Source: an uncultured Collinsella sp.
Lineage (GTDB): Bacteria > Actinomycetota > Coriobacteriia > Coriobacteriales > Coriobacteriaceae
Length of the DNA stretch: 27,339 nt
Reading direction: 5' to 3'
NCBI GenBank assembly: GCA_900549715.1
Contig: URPK01000015.1
Location: forward strand, 1 to 27,339
Shown here: piece after piece, positions 7,028 to 14,114 of the stretch
Numbering within the stretch: the stretch's first letter is position 1
Layout: each line of letters begins with the position of its first letter
The notes under the pieces: model-generated
The model's database searches: none
Told to the model about the DNA's origin: nothing
What the model saw: only the letters and a program-made list of their open reading frames with translations
Program-made: the position numbers and the translations under genes

Positions 7028-7477
7028 TTAGGAACGTGCGGGAATTTTAAGATGCGCACCGGCATCGAGCGAGCCATGCTCCAGGTGATTGACGTTGCGG
7101 ATCATATCAGAGGTTTCCTGTGTGGAAAGGCCCTCAATCGGATGCTCCTGGGCAAGCGACCACAAGGAATCGCCTGGCTGAACACGGACGGTCTCGTAGG
7201 TAACGTTGGATACCGACTCGGCATATGCGGCGTGACGTGCGCTGAAGATCGAGGTGGCAAGTACAAAGAAGAGCGTGAGCGCAACGGCAAGAGCGACAAT
7301 CGTCGAGGCCTTTAGGGCAACGGGAGCCGAAGTCGTGGCGACGCACCGGCTGCGGACGGGCTTACCGGGCAATGTTTGGAAACCAGATCGGCCGCCTTTG
7401 ACAACCGTGAAAACCGGCGCAGTAGGCGTCTCGAGCTTAAGGGCGAGGTTTCCCTGGACCATATCCGTTGCGTTCAT
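7028..7477 (-). CDS. Membrane-anchored LysM protein next to lexA (YneA/ChiZ-like SOS division inhibitor candidate)
   Basis: 149 aa from the second of two adjacent ATG codons. AGGAG is six bases from this one and only three from the first (7480). Residues 1-55 are a polar cytoplasmic part, 57-79 one transmembrane helix, and 94-147 a single LysM domain (YETVRVQPGDSLWSLAQ) that would bind peptidoglycan outside. The gene is divergent from lexA, and its promoter (TTGACA, 16 bases, GATAAT on the minus strand) has a LexA box inside the spacer. In Bacillus (YneA) and mycobacteria (Rv2719c/ChiZ), LysM proteins in this position stop cell division after DNA damage. That role is inferred here from context and architecture. 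The transcript probably runs on into nrdR (51 bases) and dut. Confidence 0.85.
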   Translation of the reverse strand: MNATDMVQGNLALKLETPTAPVFTVVKGGRSGFQTLPGKPVRSRCVATTSAPVALKASTIVALAVALTLFFVLATSIFSARHAAYAESVSNVTYETVRVQPGDSLWSLAQEHPIEGLSTQETSDMIRNVNHLEHGSLDAGAHLKIPARS

Positions 7478-7548
7478 CATGTTCTCCTCTCGCGTGTTTT
7501 GCTGAGAACAGTTTTATCAAGTCGCGCGGACAAAAAACGTCTAGCGCG

Positions 7549-7562
7549 AGAACGAATGTTCG
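7549..7562. promoter_or_regulatory. LexA box 1
   Basis: AGAACGAATGTTCG fits the Gram-positive SOS box pattern CGAAC-N4-GTTCG with one mismatch. It lies in the lexA/LysM intergenic region. Confidence 0.75.
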
Positions 7563-7568
7563 GTTATT

Positions 7569-7596
7569 ATTATCTTCGAACAGTTGTTCCTGTCAA
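7569..7596 (-). promoter_or_regulatory. Promoter of the LysM-nrdR-dut unit
   Basis: Read on the minus strand: -35 TTGACA (7591-7596), 16-base spacer, -10 GATAAT (7569-7574). LexA box 2 fills most of the spacer, a classic place for repression. Confidence 0.7.
7577..7590. promoter_or_regulatory. LexA box 2
   Basis: CGAACAGTTGTTCC matches CGAAC-N4-GTTCG with one end mismatch and is the best of the three sites here. It lies inside the spacer of the LysM promoter. Confidence 0.85.
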
Positions 7597-7604
7597 GCAA
7601 AAAT

Positions 7605-7618
7605 CGAACATTTGTTTG
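7605..7618. promoter_or_regulatory. LexA box 3 (degenerate)
   Basis: CGAACATTTGTTTG has one perfect half-site and one changed base in the other half. It is 24 bases upstream of the lexA start and probably serves lexA autoregulation. Confidence 0.6.
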
Positions 7619-7641
7619 ACATTGGCAGAGAGGATCCTCTG

Positions 7642-8286
7642 ATGGCTCGCAAAATTACCAAGCGTCAGCAGCAGATTTACGACTTCATCAAGGAATATCA
7701 GCAGGAGAAGGGCTATCCGCCCAGTGTGCGCGAGATGGCATCTGCCGTAGGCCTCTCCTCCCCCAGCACGGTGCATGCTCATCTCTCTGCCCTGGAGGCT
7801 CGAGGGCTGCTCAAGCGCGATGCCACCAAGCCTCGCGCTCTAGAGCTCTTTGATGAGGACGGTTCCTCTGTCTCGATTTCCAAATCCGATGAGCCCACGG
7901 CGCCCCGCGGAACGGTCTCGCTGCCGCTCGTCGGTCGCGTCGCGGCTGGGATTCCCATTCTGGCCGAGCAAAATATCGAGGACACCTTTACCATCCCGAC
8001 CGAAATCGCCACAGACCAGGGCTCCTTTATCCTTGAGGTGCATGGGAGCTCAATGATCAATGTCGGCATCTACAACGGTGATTACATTATCGTTCGCGAG
8101 CAAAAGAGCGCCATGAACGGCGAAATCGTTGTGGCCATGATCGATGGCTCGGCGACCGTCAAGACGTTCTACAAGGAGCAGGGGCGCGTGCGCTTGCAGC
8201 CCGAGAACGACACTATGGAGCCCATCTATGCGACGAACCCTGTTATTTTGGGTAAGGTTGTCGGTTTAATGCGCCGGTTCTCGTAA
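7642..8286 (+). CDS. lexA: SOS repressor LexA
   Basis: 214 aa. An N-terminal winged helix (MARKITKRQQQIYDFIKEY, with the recognition segment SVREMASAVGLSSPSTVHAH at 28-47) is followed by an S24 self-cleavage domain. The scissile Ala-Gly bond is A102-G103 in GRVAAGIP, the nucleophile is S137 in HGSSM, and the general base is K174 in ATVKTF. The residue before S137 is Ser where Bacillus-type LexA has Asp, a variable position in E. coli LexA. It represses SOS genes until activated RecA promotes its self-cleavage. The ATG at 7642 has AGAGGA upstream. The frame is open further upstream, but only through the LexA boxes. Its stop overlaps the next ATG (TAATG). Confidence 0.98.
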   Translation: MARKITKRQQQIYDFIKEYQQEKGYPPSVREMASAVGLSSPSTVHAHLSALEARGLLKRDATKPRALELFDEDGSSVSISKSDEPTAPRGTVSLPLVGRVAAGIPILAEQNIEDTFTIPTEIATDQGSFILEVHGSSMINVGIYNGDYIIVREQKSAMNGEIVVAMIDGSATVKTFYKEQGRVRLQPENDTMEPIYATNPVILGKVVGLMRRFS

Positions 8287-8990
8287 TGCAAAAACGCATC
8301 ACCATATTTGATACCGTCCGCGGGTTTACGATGCTGTCGATGGCAGGTTTTCACGCTTGCTACGATTTGGCCTACCTATATGGATGGGATATGCCATGGT
8401 TTACCGAAACGGTTTTCCAGGTTATCTGGCGCGCTAGTATCAGCTGGGTATTTTTGTTTATCGCCGGTTGGATGTGCACGCTCTCGCGCAATAACGTTAA
8501 GCGCGCCCTCAAATACGCAGCCGCAGCCTTGATCGTATGGATGGCAACTACACTGGTATCAGTCGACGATTCGGTAAACTTTGGCATCATTTATTGCATG
8601 GCGGCGTGCACCGCGGTGGTTGCACTCACCCGTCCGTTACTCCAAAAATTACCGGGCTCGTGGGGCATCGCGGCGTGTCTTGTTCTTTTGGCCCTCACCT
8701 GGGGCATTCCAAAAGCGACCTACCCACTCCCCTACCTGGCATGGCTTGGATTCCCGAGCCCGGATTTTGTTTCGGGAGACTACTATCCGCTCATTCCGTT
8801 TATCTTTATGTACCTTACCGGCTTTTTTGCTGCCCAGACAGCACAAGCATCAAGCCTCGAAGCGCCAGCATGGGCATACGCCAATCCCATCCCGGCGCTC
8901 GCAGTCCTCGGTCGGCATGCCTTACCGTTCTACCTGCTCCATCAGCCTGTCATCCTATGCGTACTAGAACTCGTTTATTCCGTACGATAG
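8286..8990 (+). CDS. DUF1624 / heparan-alpha-glucosaminide N-acetyltransferase-like membrane protein
   Basis: 234 aa with about seven hydrophobic segments. The opening RITIFDTVRGFTMLSMAGFH (residues 4-23) is the DUF1624 signature: a basic residue, D-x-x-R-G, then a helix with a conserved His (H23), followed by YDLAY. A second helix holds SWVFLFIAGWMC. Relatives of this family move acyl groups from acyl-CoA to acceptors across the membrane, but bacterial substrates are mostly unknown and I assign none. The ATG shares one base with the lexA stop, so it is translationally coupled to lexA and likely rises with it in the SOS response (inference). Its last 16 bases overlap the end of hflX on the other strand. 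Confidence 0.88.
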   Translation: MQKRITIFDTVRGFTMLSMAGFHACYDLAYLYGWDMPWFTETVFQVIWRASISWVFLFIAGWMCTLSRNNVKRALKYAAAALIVWMATTLVSVDDSVNFGIIYCMAACTAVVALTRPLLQKLPGSWGIAACLVLLALTWGIPKATYPLPYLAWLGFPSPDFVSGDYYPLIPFIFMYLTGFFAAQTAQASSLEAPAWAYANPIPALAVLGRHALPFYLLHQPVILCVLELVYSVR

Positions 8991-10264
8991 CGCTCAAGAC
9001 GCGGGGCGATTCGGGCCGGCAACTTCGCCACAATGCGAACTCCGTCCTCTAGATATTCCTCATGCAGAAGGGTTCCCTGCTCATGCACCAGTGTGATGAG
9101 GGCGCCCTCGCGATACGGGATATCAGCGGAAAGCAACACATCGGTGGCACCCGCCTCACGGGCAATACGGTCGACGAGATCGTCAAGCCCCTCGCCCGTC
9201 TGGGCCGAGAACAGCACGGCCTCGGGATAGCGACGATGGAAACTCAATCGATCAACGCTATCGAGTAGATCGATTTTATTGAACACCGTAAGCGTCAAAC
9301 GCTCGCCGGCACCAATCTCGTCAAGAACGCGATCGACTGCCTCAAGCTGGCGCTCGTAGTCCTCGTCAGAGGCATCCACAACTTTAAGGATCAAGTCGGC
9401 ACCAAGGACCTCAGACAGCGTGGACTTAAAGGCATCAACGAGACCAAGCGGTAGTTTTTGAATAAAGCCAACGGTATCGGTAATGGTCATGCCACGACCA
9501 CCGGGCAAGCGATACGAGCGCGTCGTCGGATCGAGCGTGGCAAACAATTTGTCCTGTGAAAGCACCGTAGACCCGGTCAGGCGATTGAGCAGCGTCGACT
9601 TACCGGCATTGGTATAACCGGCTAAGGCAACGCGAAACGCCGGCGACTCGATACGACTCTTAGACTGGACATCGCGGCGCTGTTCAACCTGCTTAAGCTC
9701 GCGACGAAGCGCGGCAATCTTGTTGCGAATCAAACGTCGGTCAACCTCGAGCTGGCTTTCGCCCTGACCAAAGCGCGAACCAATGCCACCGCGTGTCTGC
9801 TCTTTAGCAAGATGGCTCCACATACCGCGCAAGCGGGGCAACAGATACTGCAATTGGGCTAGCTGCACCTGCAGACGGCCCTCACGGGTCTGAGCGTGCA
9901 GGCCAAAGATATCGAGGATCAACGCCGTACGGTCGATAATCTTAACCGGTTCGCCCACGGCTTTCTCCAGATACGACTGCTGCGAGGGCGTTAAATCATC
10001 ATCGAAGATAACAACATCGGCATCCATACGATGTACGAGCCCGCAAAGCTCCTCAACCTTACCGGAGCCAATAAACGATTTTGGATATGGCTTAACCAGA
10101 CGCTGTGACAAACGCGCCGCGCACTGGGCGCCAGCCGTATGGGCCAGGCGCTCAAGCTCGTCAAGAGAACGATCGAGCGGCCAGGCGTTATCGCGCCACT
10201 CAACTCCGACAAGAACGGCACGTTCGGGCTCAGGCGCCGTGGGAACGAGGGGAAACCGAGCCAT
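8975..10264 (-). CDS. hflX: Ribosome-associated GTPase HflX
   Basis: 429 aa. An N-terminal HflX domain (about 15-190) includes FIGSGKVEEL and the conserved GIGSRFGQGESQLEVDRR at 160-177. The G domain has G1 GYTNAGKST (216-224), G3 DTVGF (263-267) and G4 NKID (329-332). HflX binds the 50S subunit and splits stalled or stressed ribosomes using GTP. Its ATG shares one base with the miaA stop (TAATG), so it is the coupled last gene of the rny block. It lies directly after miaA as in E. coli, but no hfq lies between. No terminator is seen: its 3' end runs into the convergent DUF1624 gene. Confidence 0.97.
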   Translation of the reverse strand: MARFPLVPTAPEPERAVLVGVEWRDNAWPLDRSLDELERLAHTAGAQCAARLSQRLVKPYPKSFIGSGKVEELCGLVHRMDADVVIFDDDLTPSQQSYLEKAVGEPVKIIDRTALILDIFGLHAQTREGRLQVQLAQLQYLLPRLRGMWSHLAKEQTRGGIGSRFGQGESQLEVDRRLIRNKIAALRRELKQVEQRRDVQSKSRIESPAFRVALAGYTNAGKSTLLNRLTGSTVLSQDKLFATLDPTTRSYRLPGGRGMTITDTVGFIQKLPLGLVDAFKSTLSEVLGADLILKVVDASDEDYERQLEAVDRVLDEIGAGERLTLTVFNKIDLLDSVDRLSFHRRYPEAVLFSAQTGEGLDDLVDRIAREAGATDVLLSADIPYREGALITLVHEQGTLLHEEYLEDGVRIVAKLPARIAPRLERYRTE

Positions 10265-11202
10265 TAGGCCACCTCGATACGGTGAAGGATATCCTCAACG
10301 ACCTCATCGATCGTAAACTCGTCCATATCGAACCACACGATGCGATCATCGCGTTTAAACCACGAAAGCTGACGTTTGGCATAGCGACGCGAACGCATCT
10401 TGATGAGTTCGCGAGCCTCATCCATAGAAATCACGCCGTCAAAAGCATCGATAATCTCTTTATAGCCAATCGCCTGCATCGAAGTCAGGGCATCTCCCAG
10501 CCCCTGGTCCATAAGACCGCGAACCTCATCAACAAGACCCTGCTCAAACATCAGATCGACGCGTAGGTTAATACGCTCGTAAAGCGCTTCGCGATTACGC
10601 GTCAATCCAAACCACAGAGCGTGATAGTGCTCGCGCGGAACACTAAACTGCGACTTTTGCTGCGCGTAGGAAACACCATCATCGTGCATTTCGAGCGCGC
10701 GAATCACGCGGCGAACATCATGGGGGTGGATGACCGCAGCGGACTCGGGGTCACGCTCGACAAGCAGCGCGTGCAGCGCTTCATCGCCTATGCGCTCGGC
10801 AAGCTCCTGATACCCTGCGCGGCGATCGTCCTCAAGCTCGCCCGAGGGAAAATCCATCTCATCCAGGGCAGCCTTGAGGTACAGGCCCGTACCCCCGCAA
10901 AACACCGGTAGGCGACCCTCGCCCAGCAAGCGCTCAACATGTACACGAGCGTCAGCCTGATACAGCGCTGCAGAATATGCAACGCCCGGTTCAACAATAT
11001 CGATCAGGCGTAGCGGCGCCGTGCATTCCTCGGGTGCCATCTTGGCAGTACCGATATCCATGCCTCGATAGATTTGCATCGCGTCACACGACAGCACTTC
11101 GGACGAAAGGCGAGCCGCCAAACGATCTGCGACATCACTTTTGCCAACCGCGGTCGGACCGACAATCGCAACGGCGGAAAGACCTGCCCCGGGAGAAATC
11201 AT
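10264..11202 (-). CDS. miaA: tRNA dimethylallyltransferase MiaA
   Basis: 312 aa, the normal family length. A P-loop GPTAVGKS at 15-22 is followed by CDAMQIYRGMDIGTAK (about 39-54), where D40 matches the catalytic Asp of the D-S-x-Q motif, with Ala in place of the usual Ser. The enzyme moves the dimethylallyl group to A37 of tRNAs reading UNN codons, giving i6A37, the substrate of MiaB encoded just upstream. I chose the ATG at 11202, which shares its A with the TAA of miaB (TAATG). The frame continues upstream inside miaB, but the protein would then gain 13 unlikely residues. The miaB-miaA-hflX order puts two successive steps of one tRNA modification in one coupled unit. Confidence 0.96.
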   Translation of the reverse strand: MISPGAGLSAVAIVGPTAVGKSDVADRLAARLSSEVLSCDAMQIYRGMDIGTAKMAPEECTAPLRLIDIVEPGVAYSAALYQADARVHVERLLGEGRLPVFCGGTGLYLKAALDEMDFPSGELEDDRRAGYQELAERIGDEALHALLVERDPESAAVIHPHDVRRVIRALEMHDDGVSYAQQKSQFSVPREHYHALWFGLTRNREALYERINLRVDLMFEQGLVDEVRGLMDQGLGDALTSMQAIGYKEIIDAFDGVISMDEARELIKMRSRRYAKRQLSWFKRDDRIVWFDMDEFTIDEVVEDILHRIEVA

Positions 11203-12572
11203 TAGCGCGGCTCGCCCACAACGGATCCGGACAGATACCACGTCTTGGCAACGTCGACGTCAACATCGACAATCTTGCCAATCAACTGATCGATGCTGTA
11301 GCCCTCGGGAATCGGTGCGTGAACGGTCTGATTCTTAGGACTCTTGCCCAGCAGCACTGCGTCATTCTTTTTGCTCGTACCCTCAATAAGCGCCGGCACA
11401 ACGGTGTGGAGCTCACCTTGGTTATACTCGTGCGCTGTGGTCTCGATAACCTTCACCAGACGGTTGAAGCGCTCGAGAATCACCTCATGCGGCGTGGGAT
11501 CGTCAATCTCGGCGGCCGGAGTACCGGCGCGCTTGGAATAGATAAACGTATAGGCCTGAGCATAACGGACCGTCTCGGCAAGCGAGAGCGTCTGCTCAAA
11601 GTCTTCCTCAGTCTCACCGGGGAAGCCCACAATGATATCGGTCGAAAGCGCGATATCGGGCATACGATTGCGGATGCGATCGACGAGTCCCAGATAATCC
11701 TCACGCGTATAGCGACGATTCATCTCTTTAAGGATGCGCGTCGAGCCCGACTGAACTGCCAGGTGCAGTTGCGGCATGACGGCAGGCGTCTCGGCCATAG
11801 CGTCAATGGTCTCGGGCAGCAGATCTTTGGGGTGCGAGGAAGTAAAGAAGATGCGCTCCACACCCGTATCGCCCACGGCACGCAACAGGTCGGCAAAGCG
11901 CGGCTTGCCAAACAGATCGCGACCATAGGAGTTGACGTTTTGACCCAGAAGCGTGATCTCACGCACGCCCTGGCGTACTAGGCCGGTCACCTCGTCGACA
12001 ATCTCCTCGAAAGGGCGGCTCTTTTCGCGACCGCGCACATACGGCACGATGCAATAGGTGCAGAAATTGTTGCAGCCCGTCATAATGGGGACCCACGCGT
12101 GATACTGGGTTTCACGATGCCACGGCATGCTCATAGCATCCGTGTCCTCGTGCTCATTGGTGCGAATATGACGCTTGCCGTCCAAGAATGCCTCGGCAAT
12201 GAGTTCGGCCACATGCGCGATGGAATGCGTGCCGAAGATGACATTGACGTTATCGACATTGGTGAGCAGACCTTCGCCGTCGCGCTGCGCGATGCAGCCG
12301 CCCACAGCGACAACGCGCTTGCCAGAAGGCGAAGGCGGGAGGCTCTTACAAGAGTTGCACTGACCGTACAGACGGGTGTCAGCGGCCTCGCGAACGCAGC
12401 ACGTCATGAACACGACGATGTCAGCATGCTCCGGGTCGAGCGCCATGAGGCAACCATACGAGTCGAGCAGGCCACTCACGCGCTCGGAGTCGTGCTGATT
12501 CATCTGGCAGCCAAAGGTGCGGATAAAGTAGGTTTTACCGGCAAGAATATCGCGTACGAAACCCTGGTCCAT
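11202..12572 (-). CDS. miaB: tRNA-2-methylthio-N6-dimethylallyladenosine synthase MiaB
   Basis: 456 aa. The N-terminal methylthiotransferase domain has cluster cysteines C22 (TFGCQMN), C58 (MTCCVRE) and C93 (GGCIAQR). The radical SAM domain has C167, C171 and C174 (CNNFCTYC). A TRAM domain ends the protein. It converts i6A37 to ms2i6A37 in tRNA using two iron-sulfur clusters and S-adenosylmethionine. The ATG at 12572 has AGGA nine bases upstream. A TTG at 12623 is in frame but has no better site and adds 17 unconserved residues. The paralogue rimO lies at 19225-20574: MiaB is told apart by CNNFCTYC and the HDSE after the first cysteine motif. Confidence 0.97.
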   Translation of the reverse strand: MDQGFVRDILAGKTYFIRTFGCQMNQHDSERVSGLLDSYGCLMALDPEHADIVVFMTCCVREAADTRLYGQCNSCKSLPPSPSGKRVVAVGGCIAQRDGEGLLTNVDNVNVIFGTHSIAHVAELIAEAFLDGKRHIRTNEHEDTDAMSMPWHRETQYHAWVPIMTGCNNFCTYCIVPYVRGREKSRPFEEIVDEVTGLVRQGVREITLLGQNVNSYGRDLFGKPRFADLLRAVGDTGVERIFFTSSHPKDLLPETIDAMAETPAVMPQLHLAVQSGSTRILKEMNRRYTREDYLGLVDRIRNRMPDIALSTDIIVGFPGETEEDFEQTLSLAETVRYAQAYTFIYSKRAGTPAAEIDDPTPHEVILERFNRLVKVIETTAHEYNQGELHTVVPALIEGTSKKNDAVLLGKSPKNQTVHAPIPEGYSIDQLIGKIVDVDVDVAKTWYLSGSVVGEPR

Positions 12573-12635
12573 GTGTATAAGTCCTAACGAGGTGGAATAG
12601 GCGGAATCAAAGAGGGCGGGCAAAGAGTAGACACT

Positions 12636-12953
12636 CTATGCCACAGGCTTAACGTCGTCCATCACAACGTTATCCATAGCAGCTCGATTAATCTGATGAA
12701 CATAAATAGAAAGACGAATGGCCGTGCGCGACTCCCCGTTGATGAGGATGTCGGAGAACACCGGCGCGCAGGAAATATCAAACCCGGTCGGAATCAAAAA
12801 TCCGCGTGCAATGGCCACAGCCTTAATGGCCTGGTTGACGGCACCCGCGCCGACGCACTGAATATTGACGGGAACGCCATCTTTGACCATGCCGGCAATG
12901 GCGCCGGCAACGGACGCGGGCGATGATTTGCTTGATACCTTCAGGCAATCCAT
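12636..12953 (-). CDS. spoVS: SpoVS-family protein
   Basis: 105 aa from an ATG with AGGAG seven bases upstream. The body LKVSSKSSPASVAGAIAG through GAVNQAIKAVAIARGF and SRTAIRLSIYV is a clear Stage V sporulation protein S match (Alba-like fold, small nucleic-acid-binding protein). Bacillus SpoVS is 86 aa, so this one carries about 20 extra C-terminal residues (HQINRAAMDNVVMDDVKPVA). In Bacillus the gene affects sporulation and septation. In a presumably non-sporulating host its role is open. It lies 63 bases before miaB, as in Bacillus where spoVS is close to miaB, and 74 bases after the GHKL ATPase gene. Confidence 0.93.
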   Translation of the reverse strand: MDCLKVSSKSSPASVAGAIAGMVKDGVPVNIQCVGAGAVNQAIKAVAIARGFLIPTGFDISCAPVFSDILINGESRTAIRLSIYVHQINRAAMDNVVMDDVKPVA

Positions 12954-13027
12954 GAAGAAACTCCTGCGTTTAAAAGTACGTTTTAACTGCAATAACTGTA
13001 TCGTACCGAACGGACTCGGTAAAGATG

Positions 13028-14113
13028 CTATTCCTCTTTGGCAAGATCGAACGTCACGGTAATACGATCACGCGAAACACGAATCTTGGGGTCGCCGCAA
13101 AGGTTGAGATAGTACCGCGATGCAAGATCGTTAAAGTCGCGTTCCACTGCTCGCGAGAACTGCGCCATATCGTCCTTGGCAATACGCAGCCCACGACGAT
13201 CTTTGGCGAGATCAACCGGAGCAGACGCATGTGAGGACGAATCGCGCTCGCGTAGCAGGCGTGCGGTCACACCGCGAACGGGTTTAATCTGGCCCGCCAA
13301 GATACGGTGCGCCGTACGCTCGGACATCTCAAGGCCCAAACCCGAACAGATACGGATAAAGTCTTCCGCATCCGAAGCAAGACCCAGACGATCGACCACG
13401 GGAAGCTCGGCTTCGTCATCGATAAACAAAAGACGAGAAGCATCGAGACGACTGGACGCCTGCGCATGCAACGTCGCGGCGATCTCGGACGGAGACCCTA
13501 GATAAACATCACAGGCGCGCAGCTCCTCGAGGGCAAACTCGCAAGCGGCGCGAATGATGTTGTGAGGGCCACGGGCACAAACATAGTGACCGTCCTCGTC
13601 CTTCACGGCCTGAGGCCAGCTGGACTGATCGGCGCGCTCGCTAAGGCGGTCGGTAGCGACGCTCACCTTAAAGACCGAGCCCAGGTCAACATCCGACGCG
13701 ATAACGCGTGCCTCGTCGGTGTTCTGCTTAATCGAGAACAATGCCATGCCTCGACCGTGGACGCCCCAACGATCCATCTTCATGCTCTCGAGCTTGGAGG
13801 TAACGCGGGCATCGAAGATGCGCCCCTGCATATCCTGCGGCACGCCCGAGCCGTTATCCAGAAAGACGAGCGTACGGACGCCATCTTCCTTGGTCGTGGC
13901 GAGATAGACCTTGTCGGCGCCGGCATCACGAGCGTTGCGCAGCATTTCGATGACAATATCCTCGACATGCTGAATGTCGTGCTTTGCCTGGCGCCGCTCG
14001 GCCTCCGAAACGCGGAGGCGGACATACCCCTCGCCAAGGTTCTCCTCGACGCGAAGGTTGCCCTCCCCCGACATCGACGCGATAAATGAGATGAGCTCGT
14101 TCGCGTCGTTCAT
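13028..14113 (-). CDS. GHKL-type ATPase of unknown function between rny and spoVS
   Basis: 361 aa. The N-terminal half has the Bergerat ATP-binding fold: N box EDIVIEMLRNARDAGADKV (51-69, with E56 and N60), G1 DNGSGVP (86-92) and G2 WGVHGRGMAL (116-125). The combination of a catalytic-looking Glu and NARDAGA resembles MutL/Hsp90/topoisomerase-type GHKL ATPases more than histidine kinases. There is no H-box dimerisation domain and no transmembrane segment. The C-terminal half (about 180-361) matches no domain I can name. Its ATG is one base past the rny stop, so the two are tightly coupled, and spoVS follows. I do not recall a characterised homologue. A role tied to RNase Y or SpoVS is inference from position only. 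Confidence 0.8.
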   Translation of the reverse strand: MNDANELISFIASMSGEGNLRVEENLGEGYVRLRVSEAERRQAKHDIQHVEDIVIEMLRNARDAGADKVYLATTKEDGVRTLVFLDNGSGVPQDMQGRIFDARVTSKLESMKMDRWGVHGRGMALFSIKQNTDEARVIASDVDLGSVFKVSVATDRLSERADQSSWPQAVKDEDGHYVCARGPHNIIRAACEFALEELRACDVYLGSPSEIAATLHAQASSRLDASRLLFIDDEAELPVVDRLGLASDAEDFIRICSGLGLEMSERTAHRILAGQIKPVRGVTARLLRERDSSSHASAPVDLAKDRRGLRIAKDDMAQFSRAVERDFNDLASRYYLNLCGDPKIRVSRDRITVTFDLAKEE

Positions 14114-14114
14114 G

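Noticed and set aside
7616..7621. TTGACA upstream of lexA as its -35
   Set aside because: A -10 at 16-18 bases would fall on the lexA start codon, so it cannot serve this start. I could not define the lexA promoter itself.
8041..8055. Loss of the LexA active site because the motif reads GSSM and not GDSM
   Set aside because: The nucleophile S137 and the Lys K174 are present. The changed residue precedes the catalytic Ser and varies in the family.
12573..12623. A longer miaB starting at TTG 12623
   Set aside because: The extra 17 residues are not like MiaB, and the ATG at 12572 fits the family N-terminus.
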